Shown here: positions 16,416 to 23,770 of the stretch, piece by piece
Numbering within the stretch: the first letter of the stretch is position 1
Layout: each line of letters begins with the position of its first letter
Source of the DNA: Bacteroidales bacterium
GTDB taxonomy: Bacteria; Bacteroidota; Bacteroidia; Bacteroidales; UBA932
DNA length: 37,224 nucleotides
Assembly: GCA_024401865.1 (NCBI GenBank)
Contig: JAKSKI010000010.1
Location: 1-37,224 of the forward strand
Direction of reading: 5' to 3'
Program-made: the position numbers and the translations under genes
Notes under the pieces: model-generated
What the model saw: only the letters and a program-made list of their open reading frames with translations
Databases searched by the model: none
What the model was told of the DNA's origin: nothing

Positions 16416-17911
16416 TGAAACATATTCTAAGGACAGCATTAGTGCTGGCTCTCTGCTCGATGACTTTGAGCCTGGGAGCCAAGGATTACAAAGTCACTGA
16501 TTTCGGAGCCAGGGGCGACGGCATCACACTCAACACACGCAGCATCCAGGCTGCAATCGACTGCGCCAGCGCCAACGGCGGCGGTACCGTCATCGTGAAT
16601 CCCGGCGAATTCGTCACCGGTTCAATATACCTCAAGGACAACGTCGACCTTCACCTCGAAGAAGGGGCTGTCCTCCTGGGCTCGCTCAACCCCTGGGATT
16701 ACGTGCGTGACCCGATAGTCAAATGGACCGCAATGGTATTCGCGGTAGGTCAGGACAACATCGCACTTACAGGCAAGGGCGTTCTTGACTGCCGCGGGTT
16801 CGAAGTGGCCAACAGAATGGTCCAGTACGTACATCTCGGACTCTTCAAGGACGATCTCGAGCTTGACCGTCCCCAGGAATCCAACCGTCCCGAAATCATC
16901 CATTTCCTCAAATGCAACAACGTTCTTGTCAAGGATGTGACCCTGAAGGATCCCGCTTGCTGGACACAGCAGTATGAACTCTGCAACAAACTCACCATCG
17001 AGGGCATCAAGGTCGATGCCAAGGCATACTGGAACAATGACGGTCTGGACGTTGTCGACTGCTGCGACGTAATCGTGAGGAACTGCTATATCGACGCATC
17101 GGACGACGCTTACTGCTTCAAGAGCCACCACGTCGACGGTGTCAGCGAGAATGTGCTTGTGGAGAACTGCATCGGGCGCAGCAGCGCCAGCGGCGTCAAG
17201 TTCGGCACTCTCACCAAGGGTGTGTTCAGGCATTTCGTATTCAAGGACATAACCATTTTCGACACATTCAGGAGCGCCATCAACATCGCCAGCGTTGACG
17301 GCGGCAGGGTCGAGGACGTGCTGGTGGACGGTCTGAAGAGCCTCAATACCGGCAACCCCATCTTCATCCGTTTCGGCACGCGCAATTCCAACTCCAACAT
17401 ACCCTGTGTCAAGGATATAGTCATCCGCAACGTATATGCGGAAGTACCCCGCGGCAAACCGGACGCAGGTTATATCTACGAGGGTCCCGTCCCCCTTCCT
17501 CCTCGCAATGTGTGCCCGAGTTCCATCCTCGGTCTGCCTGACCACAGGATTGAGAACGTACTTATAGAAGACGTCGAAATCGTCTACCCCGGCAAGACAG
17601 ACACTGCCATAGCGTTCCGCGACTGCACTCCCGAGGTGCTGGAAGCAATGCCCGAGTTGGAGAAGTCATATCCAGAGTTCTCCCAGTGGAAGGAGGAACC
17701 CGCCTGGGGATTCTACGTGCGTCACGCTGACGACCTGACCTTCAAGAATGTCAGGATAACAGTCGCCGACCGGGACTACCGTCCCGCATTCGTGTTCGAC
17801 GACGTTGACGGAGTAGTGTTCAAGAACGTACAGATTGTGGAACCCACGGCTCCCAAAGGCAAGAAAGAAATCGTGAAGAACAAAACTAGACACTTCAGCA
17901 AAAAGAAATGA
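16415..17911 (+). CDS. GH28 family polygalacturonase-like hydrolase
   Basis: The 498-residue product has a signal peptide (about 1-22, 'LSLGAKD'). The N-terminus 'YKVTDFGARGDGITLNTRSIQAAID' is typical of GH28 and related pectin beta-helix enzymes. Catalytic-type acids are present as 'NNDGLD' (Asp209) and 'DASDDAYCFKS' (Asp230, Asp231). The third GH28 motif, usually GHGxSxGS, reads 'SSASGVKFGT' (about 256-265), so the classic His is missing, as also reported for rhamnogalacturonan-type members of the family. This makes an exo-acting or rhamnogalacturonan-directed enzyme more likely than a plain endo-polygalacturonase (inference). A Lys-rich tail closes the protein. It overlaps the next gene by 4 nt. 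Confidence 0.88.
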   Translation: MKHILRTALVLALCSMTLSLGAKDYKVTDFGARGDGITLNTRSIQAAIDCASANGGGTVIVNPGEFVTGSIYLKDNVDLHLEEGAVLLGSLNPWDYVRDPIVKWTAMVFAVGQDNIALTGKGVLDCRGFEVANRMVQYVHLGLFKDDLELDRPQESNRPEIIHFLKCNNVLVKDVTLKDPACWTQQYELCNKLTIEGIKVDAKAYWNNDGLDVVDCCDVIVRNCYIDASDDAYCFKSHHVDGVSENVLVENCIGRSSASGVKFGTLTKGVFRHFVFKDITIFDTFRSAINIASVDGGRVEDVLVDGLKSLNTGNPIFIRFGTRNSNSNIPCVKDIVIRNVYAEVPRGKPDAGYIYEGPVPLPPRNVCPSSILGLPDHRIENVLIEDVEIVYPGKTDTAIAFRDCTPEVLEAMPELEKSYPEFSQWKEEPAWGFYVRHADDLTFKNVRITVADRDYRPAFVFDDVDGVVFKNVQIVEPTAPKGKKEIVKNKTRHFSKKK

Positions 17912-18528
17912 AAAAGACTATCATAATGATTGCGCTGGCGCTGGTATCCACCCTCGCAATCGCCCAGAACCAGCCTGTAACCAGGGAGAAGGAGTATATC
18001 GGCAAGATGATCGGAGTGGAACCCGGCCGAATCTACAATGCTTCCATCTTCGGTGTCAAGAGCAACGGACTCATCGACAATACGGCAAGTTTCCAGAAGG
18101 CCGTCGACTTCATATCGGAGAATGGTGGAGGTGCCCTCTATGTAAGCGTAGGACGCTATCTCACAGGTGCCGTCCGGCTCAAGAGCAATGTTGCCATCTA
18201 TATCAGAGGCACTGTCGTGGGTTCATCCAACATCTTCGACTATCAGGGGCAGAAAGCCATCTTCTGGGCTGAAGGTGCAGAGAATATCACCATCGTAAGC
18301 GGAGTGATCGAAGGACAGGGCGAAGCTCTCAGACAGAACGTCAGGGAGATGCAGTCAAAAGGCTATGTCACGGCAGACTGCGCACTCCCCTGCCTGGTAT
18401 ACTTCAAGGACTGCAAAAACGTCGGTATGAAGAATGTCATCTGCCGCTACCCGGCAGCAGCGGAGCTTTATATTTCCGACAACTCCGAAGCCAACTTCGA
18501 AGGCTGCGTGGACGACACTGTCCATTGA
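17908..18528 (+). pseudogene. Truncated GH28-like beta-helix protein (remnant)
   Basis: The 206-residue frame starts with a signal peptide ('IALALVSTLAIAQ') and the N-terminal half of a pectin beta-helix fold: 'YNASIFGVKSNGLIDNTASFQKAV', 'GGALYVSVGRYLTGAVRLKSN', then 'ITIVSGVIEGQG'. Family members are usually 400-500 residues, so the catalytic half is missing. It stops at 18526-18528, but in the +1 frame translation continues from about 18518 as 'LSIDCSNACNDGVLSQV' to a stop at 18569-18571. That stretch contains an NDG triplet where GH28 proteins carry their first catalytic Asp motif. This suggests a frameshift just before the active site, followed by loss of the rest where the oppositely oriented ABC gene (ending 18558) begins. 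A secreted, non-catalytic stub is the alternative. Confidence 0.7.
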
Positions 18529-18557
18529 TTGCAGCAACGCCTGTAATGACGGGGTTC

Positions 18558-20186
18558 TCAGTCAAGTCTGAGGACCTCGTCTGCGTATGAAAGCGCACAC
18601 TCCCTGTGAGTGATCATAAGAATAGTCTTGTGCCCGCGATACTCTGAGGCGAAACGCTCCAGAAGAGTCGTTTCGGTAGCGGAATCCAGGGCGGAAGTCG
18701 CCTCATCGAGAATGAGTACCGTACCGGGATGAAGCAGGGCGCGGGCTATGGCGATTCTTTGTGCCTGACCCTCGCTGAGACTGGAACCACTCTCGCCGCA
18801 ACGCGTGTCCAGACCGTCGGGAAGGTCCAACACAAAGTCAGCGGCGGCGATATGGAGGACTTCTCTCATCCGGGCCTCGTCAGCATCGGAATCCGCCAGA
18901 AGGAGATTGTCGCGTATGCTGCCGCTCAGGAGGCTGTTACCCTGAGGCACGTACATGAAGTTACCCATAGAAGCGGGGATGCGTGAACCGTCATCCGGGA
19001 CAAATTCTATCGAACCGCCCTGAGGTACAAGCAGGCCCATCGCAAGTTTGGCAAGGGTGCTCTTGCCCCTGCCGGTACTTCCCATCACGACAGTGAGGGT
19101 GCCGGACTTGAATGTATGGGAGAATCCGTCAAATACGGGAACGGTCTTGCCCGGATATGCGAACGTGACATTGTCGAATATCAGAGACGGGGCCGCATCA
19201 AGGAGCGGTCCTTCGATATGGACCAGATCAGGCAGGGCGTCCAGTTCGGCAAGCCTCTCTTCGGAGGTCATCGCCTGTATGAATGCGGGCACGTGCTTGG
19301 AGAGGTCGGCAAGAGGTCTCTGAACCTGGCCCACGAGCTGGAGGAAGGCAGTCATCATACCATAGGTAACCACTCCGTCCCTGATACCGAAGATTCCCCA
19401 AAGGAACGCGGTCGTGTAGCCGGCCATAAAGCCGAAGGACAGAAACGCCCTGGCCACACTGTTATAGTTGAGCCTTGAGACGGACTCTCTGCGCAGACTG
19501 TCCAGGATTCCGACAAATTTGGCAATGACCTTGTCAAGCCCCACGAGAGTGAGCACCATAGCCCTGTTCTGCAGGCTTTCCTGAATGTGCTCCAGGCTTC
19601 TGCTGTCAAGCTGACGTATGCGCTCGGTGATTTTGCGCTGGGACTTGTAGAAGAGCCTCGAGCCGACTAGACCGACAAGCATCAGAGCTACAAGCAGCAC
19701 CAGAAGGCCGGGAGCCATCAGCACGAGGAAGACGGAAGCGGCAATCAACTGGCAGACAGTGATGATGATATCAGGTATCCGCGTACAGATAAGTTCGACC
19801 ATCACCCTTATGTCTTCCTGGATGCGGTTCATCACGTCGGCGCTGTGGTATTCCTCCCGCACATTCCAACTGCTGCCCAACACGTGGGCGAACGTCTTCT
19901 TGCGAAGAGTGTTGGTAACGATGATATGATTGAGATTCTCCCAATAAGAAGCGGCCACATTGGAACCTATCCGCACAAGCACTATGGCTATCATCAGCCA
20001 CGCATAGTCGGACAGGGGCTTGTCCAGCACACCTGTTGCGATGTCAACCAGACATTTGCAGACCCAGACGAAGGCCAGCGAGGCGGCAATGCGTACGAAT
20101 CCTATGAGGACGCTGACAGCAATGCGCCATCTGAACGGACGTGAGGCTCCGGAAATTCCTTTGAGGCTACTCCTGAAATCTTTCAC
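18558..20186 (-). CDS. ABC exporter, fused permease-ATPase (RiPP/peptide-type cassette)
   Basis: The 542-residue half-transporter has an N-terminal membrane domain (about residues 20-300, six segments) and a C-terminal nucleotide-binding domain. The latter has Walker A 'GSTGRGKST' (369-377), Q-loop Gln415, signature 'LSEGQ' (470-474, Glu in place of the usual first Gly), Walker B 'VLILDE' (490-495) and H-loop His527. It lacks an N-terminal C39 peptidase domain, so leader removal would need another enzyme; a signal-peptidase-like gene lies two genes upstream. It starts 3 nt after the PqqD gene, and 29 nt separate its stop from the convergent GH28 remnant. It probably dimerises in the inner membrane and exports a peptide or other product made by the cassette (inference). 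Confidence 0.88.
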   Translation of the reverse strand: MKDFRSSLKGISGASRPFRWRIAVSVLIGFVRIAASLAFVWVCKCLVDIATGVLDKPLSDYAWLMIAIVLVRIGSNVAASYWENLNHIIVTNTLRKKTFAHVLGSSWNVREEYHSADVMNRIQEDIRVMVELICTRIPDIIITVCQLIAASVFLVLMAPGLLVLLVALMLVGLVGSRLFYKSQRKITERIRQLDSRSLEHIQESLQNRAMVLTLVGLDKVIAKFVGILDSLRRESVSRLNYNSVARAFLSFGFMAGYTTAFLWGIFGIRDGVVTYGMMTAFLQLVGQVQRPLADLSKHVPAFIQAMTSEERLAELDALPDLVHIEGPLLDAAPSLIFDNVTFAYPGKTVPVFDGFSHTFKSGTLTVVMGSTGRGKSTLAKLAMGLLVPQGGSIEFVPDDGSRIPASMGNFMYVPQGNSLLSGSIRDNLLLADSDADEARMREVLHIAAADFVLDLPDGLDTRCGESGSSLSEGQAQRIAIARALLHPGTVLILDEATSALDSATETTLLERFASEYRGHKTILMITHRECALSYADEVLRLD

Positions 20187-20189
20187 TTT

Positions 20190-20459
20190 CTACTCGGTGA
20201 CAAGTCCTTCCTCCAACCATTTGGCAGCAATGGAAGCAGCATCCGTTGATGCGATGCTCTCATCGATGCCATATTTGTCAATCAGGAGTCCTGCGAGGTC
20301 CGAGGCAGTGAAATCCTTGTCGCCAACAGACTCCCAAAGATATGCAGCACTGGAGTTGAACGATACCATCTTATTGAAATTTATCAATTTTGCGCCTTCG
20401 GGGATAATCATATATTCCTTACCTAACCTGCGCATTTTTAATCCTTCAACCTTTTTCAT
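20190..20459 (-). CDS. PqqD family (RRE-fold) protein
   Basis: The 89-residue protein has the PqqD pattern: 'KEYMIIPEGAKLINFNKMVSFNSSAAYLWESVG' (in overlapping parts), then 'DFTASDLAGLLIDKYGID' and an Ala-rich last helix ending 'WLEEGLVTE'. PqqD-like proteins are RiPP recognition elements that bind the leader peptide and present it to tailoring enzymes. Lasso peptide B1 proteins have this fold. It starts inside the end of the peptidase gene (14-nt overlap) and is followed 3 nt later by the ABC exporter. A second Met at residue 9 could be the start, but the first ATG keeps the overlap typical of this operon. No precursor peptide is found next to it. Confidence 0.9.
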   Translation of the reverse strand: MKKVEGLKMRRLGKEYMIIPEGAKLINFNKMVSFNSSAAYLWESVGDKDFTASDLAGLLIDKYGIDESIASTDAASIAAKWLEEGLVTE

Positions 20460-20910
20460 TATTCATCAGTATTTTATATATGGTTCTTTTATAAATACTC
20501 AATACAAACCGTCGAAACAACTCTGAACTATGCCGCCAAATGACGGCGCCCCCAGGCCTGAAGGACTTGCCTGAAGGATGGATAATCCTAATGACCCGTC
20601 CCAGTACATTTTCGGGGCTGACCGTCTCGCACACACGGATATTGCCGTCACCACGCAGGACCACCACATTCCTCCCTATCTGCATTACCCTGTGCAGCAC
20701 ATAATTCGTCCCGGCTATCCTCGCGAGCACTATGTCTCCAGGTGCCAGAGGCCTTGAGCCGTTGTCCTTCCTCAACAGGACACTGTCCCTGTCACCCACT
20801 ATGAATGGAAGCATACTCACGCCCTTGGTAAGTATCTCCACATCCTTACCCTCAGCCAGAAGTGCTCCGACTTCTGCAAGAAGAATATCATTCGGAACTG
20901 TTATTTGCAT
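20446..20910 (-). CDS. S24/S26-type signal peptidase-like protein (SEC11/SipW type)
   Basis: The product is 154 residues from the ATG at 20910; longer in-frame starts run into the kinase gene and are rejected. 'TKGVSMLPFI' holds the SMxP box with predicted nucleophile Ser32. 'APGDIVLARI' is the next conserved box. 'YVLHRV' places His73 where SipW/SEC11-type enzymes use His instead of the bacterial Lys, and 'LRGDGN' follows. No strong N-terminal membrane segment is seen; a weakly hydrophobic, basic C-terminus could touch the membrane. It overlaps the kinase gene by 10 nt and PqqD by 14 nt. A protease cutting the leader of a peptide substrate is the natural reading in this context (inference). 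Similarity to S24 repressors reflects the shared fold only, since no DNA-binding domain is present. Confidence 0.82.
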   Translation of the reverse strand: MQITVPNDILLAEVGALLAEGKDVEILTKGVSMLPFIVGDRDSVLLRKDNGSRPLAPGDIVLARIAGTNYVLHRVMQIGRNVVVLRGDGNIRVCETVSPENVLGRVIRIIHPSGKSFRPGGAVIWRHSSELFRRFVLSIYKRTIYKILMNNEKG

Positions 20911-21797
20911 ACTGCGTCGTGACAAACTTGTGCTGCCTCTGCATCTGGCCGGCAATCGAGTACGAAGCACGGCTGTTCAAGCACTATCTTGGAAATGGTC
21001 TCATGCAATCCGTCGGCAAACCTCCCGATGCCCCTGAATCCTGACGAGGACGAGGACACTACGGCATATGCCTCGAATGCGGATAGTCTGGTAATCTTAT
21101 TGTCAGGACAACGGCGGATAAGCACCATAGCACCCAGAGGAGCACTTTCATTGCGGTAACACGGTGTCTTGCCACTCCAGGGCGACCCATACACTCTCAC
21201 TGACCCATCCGGGAGGACTCTCACTATGGGATTGTCATCGTTGAGGACCTCGCTTCCCGGGATATTTTCCACCCACATCCGACTGTGGGTGCTCTTGCCT
21301 GTGCCGCTTTTGGCCAGAAACATATATGCCCTGCCGTCATTGACTGTCACCGAGGAATGCATTTCCAACGTATCCAACCCGACTGTGGCGAACGCAAACA
21401 TAAGCATAGCGGCATTATCAATGGCGAACTTTGAATAACGGGCATCACCGATACGGAGATCCCCCTTCCTGCAGTCCGGACTTATGGACAGAGAAGCAAT
21501 CTTCGGTATCCGTCCGTTCGGAGATGTCTCCACATACAGTCCGTCCCCATCGGCAAAGAGGTCTGTTTGGGGCTCATCCTCACCGTTACGGCTGACATAA
21601 AGAGGCTCCATAGAGCCAATCCGCCCATTTCGCCAATCCGCAGGGTTCGTCACGACAAGAGCAAAGGTTGGAGCGTCGCTCCCCTTCCCGCTGACCTCGA
21701 AAGGCCCGTAATTTACCGTCATTTTGTCCCACAGCAGGCTGCCATCGTCCATCTCAATGGAGAACATATGACCGGCCACCTTGAAGAATTTCACCAT
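20901..21797 (-). CDS. HPr kinase-like P-loop protein (RiPP-associated type)
   Basis: The product is 298 residues from the ATG at 21797. Longer frames read into the upstream transporter gene and look non-coding. The N-terminal 130 residues are beta-rich and not recognised. The C-terminal part has the HprK/PEP carboxykinase-like P-loop 'AKSGTGKST' (162-170), 'LNDDNP' (about 185-190) and 'YGSPWSGKTPCY' (about 203-214), matching the HprK-like family common in Bacteroidota. The true HPr kinase N-domain is missing, and no HPr gene is nearby. Related kinases in lasso peptide clusters (for example ThcoK) phosphorylate the precursor, so a peptide or small-molecule substrate is plausible but unproven. 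It starts 2 nt after the sugar transporter stop and overlaps the peptidase gene. Confidence 0.82.
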   Translation of the reverse strand: MVKFFKVAGHMFSIEMDDGSLLWDKMTVNYGPFEVSGKGSDAPTFALVVTNPADWRNGRIGSMEPLYVSRNGEDEPQTDLFADGDGLYVETSPNGRIPKIASLSISPDCRKGDLRIGDARYSKFAIDNAAMLMFAFATVGLDTLEMHSSVTVNDGRAYMFLAKSGTGKSTHSRMWVENIPGSEVLNDDNPIVRVLPDGSVRVYGSPWSGKTPCYRNESAPLGAMVLIRRCPDNKITRLSAFEAYAVVSSSSSGFRGIGRFADGLHETISKIVLEQPCFVLDCRPDAEAAQVCHDAVCK

Positions 21798-21799
21798 AA

Positions 21800-22813
21800 T
21801 CAGTTGCCCGAAATGATAATCAATGCGAGTCCGGCGATGAATAGGCAGAACATTGCAGTGAGAAGTGCGTTCACGCCCTTCTTGGCGCTCTTGAACTCTT
21901 TCCAGATAAACACGCCCCAGATTGCGGCCACAAGGGGTGCGCCCTGTCCGAGAGCATAACTCACGGATGCGCCTGCCGTTCCGGCAGACACGTAATTGAG
22001 GCCTGTACCGAGGCACCAGATGGCACCGCCGAGCATACCTACGATATGTGTCTTGGCACCGCCCTTGAAATACTCCGCATAATTGACACCGGACTGTCCG
22101 GCGTCATTGAGGGAGAATATGCAGTTGAATATGAAATTGCTGGCAAATACGCCGAGAGCAAACACCACGAGGCCGCTGTACGGAGTAAGCATACCCGCAG
22201 TCGGGCAGGAGAAATTGTCAATATCGATGCCGTTGTACACTAGAGCGGAGAAAAATGACATTATGATACCTGCCAGCACCGCATAAATGATGCCCTGCCT
22301 GTTGCTAACGGGGTCCCTTTCGGACTTGTCGACCTTGCCTGACGCAATACCGTTGCATACGATAGCAATCACGACCAGAAGCACTCCCACCAGCAGCAAT
22401 GCGACGTTGGTCTTGTCATTGGGATGGAACACCAGGTTGTTGACAACGCCCAGGACCAGAGCCAGTCCGCATCCCAGAGGGAAAGCCACGGACATTCCGG
22501 CCTTGGAGGTGGATGCAGACAGGAGTATGTTGGAAAGGTTGAACACCACGGCGCCGAACAGCACCCAGGCGATACTGGAGAAGTCAGCCTGCGCCATATT
22601 GGCGATGAAAGGCACGCCGCTCCTGCCGAATGAGCCGAGGGTGAATGCCATTACAAGGGAGAAGATCACCATGCCGATGACATAGTCCCAATAGAAGAGT
22701 TCATACCTCCAACTCTTGGCTGCAAGTTTCTGGGTATTGCCCCAGGAACCCCAGCAGAGCATAGTCACAAAACATAGGATGATAGCCAGAGCCTGGCTTT
22801 CTGCGATAAACAT
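21800..22813 (-). CDS. GRP/DMT-superfamily sugar transporter
   Basis: The 337-residue protein has ten hydrophobic segments and no cleavable signal. The opening 'FVTMLCWGSWGNTQKLA' with 'YELFYWDYVIG', and the second-half repeat 'GAIWCLGTGLNYVSAGTAGASVSYALGQGAPLVAAIWGVFIWKEF' (in overlapping parts), are typical of the glucose/ribose porter (GRP) and RhaT-related transporters of Bacteroidota. It should carry a monosaccharide across the inner membrane. The substrate is not readable. Given pgi upstream and the pectin operon downstream on the other strand, a hexose or deoxysugar is plausible. It starts 2 nt after the YitT gene and ends 2 nt before the HprK-like gene, so it is part of the pgi-headed transcript. 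Confidence 0.85.
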   Translation of the reverse strand: MFIAESQALAIILCFVTMLCWGSWGNTQKLAAKSWRYELFYWDYVIGMVIFSLVMAFTLGSFGRSGVPFIANMAQADFSSIAWVLFGAVVFNLSNILLSASTSKAGMSVAFPLGCGLALVLGVVNNLVFHPNDKTNVALLLVGVLLVVIAIVCNGIASGKVDKSERDPVSNRQGIIYAVLAGIIMSFFSALVYNGIDIDNFSCPTAGMLTPYSGLVVFALGVFASNFIFNCIFSLNDAGQSGVNYAEYFKGGAKTHIVGMLGGAIWCLGTGLNYVSAGTAGASVSYALGQGAPLVAAIWGVFIWKEFKSAKKGVNALLTAMFCLFIAGLALIIISGN

Positions 22814-22815
22814 GG

Positions 22816-23766
22816 TTATTGTTGATTTTGATTGTTCTTGCTGCGTCTTTTGCGGTCAGTGAACCACAGGCCATACACTTCGCTGACGTTGTTGGCGGTG
22901 ATGAATACATCTATGCCCTGCTCGTGGATGAAGTTCATCAGGGAGGCGAACTCTTCCTGGGTGAGCAGAGTCTTGATCTCGGTCTTTTCGTCTCCGGAGA
23001 ATCCTCCCTTGCAGGGGTACAGAGTACAGCCTCTGACCAGCTTGTCTATGATGTATCCCCGCACCTCGTCAGTCCTCCCGGTCACTATGGTCACGCACTT
23101 GCGCTTGTTGAGAGCCGCGGTGAAATGGTCCACCACAATCCCGTTGATCCACGTGCCGATGAGTCCTATCACCACCAGTCTGAACGGATTGATGGCAAAT
23201 GCCGTACAGCATATGATGGCACCGGCCAGACTGACGGATACCCCGATGTCGAAATGGAGATATTTGTTGACAATCTTGGCAAGGATATCCAGTCCTCCTG
23301 TCGACGCGTTGATGCGGAACAGCACCGCCTGGGATGCGCTCAGTACCAGCACGAAGCAGAGGAGGTCGAACCAGGGGTCGTTCATCACCGATGTCTGACC
23401 CGGCTCGGTAAGGAGGGAGGACACAGGCAGTATCAGCTCCCAGAGTTCCATCAGAGGTCCGAGTATGAGTGCGGTGTAGACTGTTTTGATGCCGAATTCC
23501 GAACCTATAAGAAAATAAGCCAGCACCAGCAACAAGGCGTTGATAATCATCACCATTACCGACACCTTAATATGCACTCCGGCCGCCTCTAGAACCCCCG
23601 ACAGCACAATGGAGAGTCCCGAAATGGAGCCGACGATGATTTTGCTCGGCACCAGGAAATAATACACGGCGGCAGCCGCGATAAACATTCCCAGTGTCAT
23701 CGTGAAGAGGTCCTTCCAGAACTTGCCGCCGGACAGTAACGACTTTACCTTCTGCAGGTCCGGCAT
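22816..23766 (-). CDS. YitT family membrane protein (DUF161 + DUF2179)
   Basis: The 316-residue protein has five to six membrane segments in the first 220 residues, including 'LGMFIAAAAVYYFLVPSKIIVGSISG' (in parts) and the internal repeat 'LFRINASTGGLDILAKI', both typical of DUF161. The soluble C-terminal DUF2179 domain is visible as 'CVTIVTGRTDEVRGYIIDKLVRGCTLYPCKGGFSG' (in parts). YitT proteins are inner-membrane proteins of unclear function. A transporter or small-ligand-sensing role is suggested for some but is not established. A Lys/Arg/Asn-rich tail ends the protein. It starts 4 nt after pgi and ends 2 nt before the transporter gene. Confidence 0.9.
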   Translation of the reverse strand: MPDLQKVKSLLSGGKFWKDLFTMTLGMFIAAAAVYYFLVPSKIIVGSISGLSIVLSGVLEAAGVHIKVSVMVMIINALLLVLAYFLIGSEFGIKTVYTALILGPLMELWELILPVSSLLTEPGQTSVMNDPWFDLLCFVLVLSASQAVLFRINASTGGLDILAKIVNKYLHFDIGVSVSLAGAIICCTAFAINPFRLVVIGLIGTWINGIVVDHFTAALNKRKCVTIVTGRTDEVRGYIIDKLVRGCTLYPCKGGFSGDEKTEIKTLLTQEEFASLMNFIHEQGIDVFITANNVSEVYGLWFTDRKRRSKNNQNQQ

Positions 23767-23770
23767 AGGT

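Noticed and set aside
20446-20910. Phage or SOS-type S24 repressor, hinting at a prophage
   Set aside because: There is no helix-turn-helix domain and no phage genes nearby; the neighbours are PqqD, a kinase and an exporter.
20901-21797. Classical HPr kinase/phosphorylase of a PTS
   Set aside because: The N-terminal HprK domain is absent and no HPr or PTS gene is nearby; only the P-loop kinase part matches.
21798-22016. 73-residue N-terminal extension of the HprK-like protein into the transporter gene
   Set aside because: It is the out-of-frame reading of the transporter C-terminus and is Arg-rich; the ATG at 21797, 2 nt after the transporter stop, fits the operon spacing.
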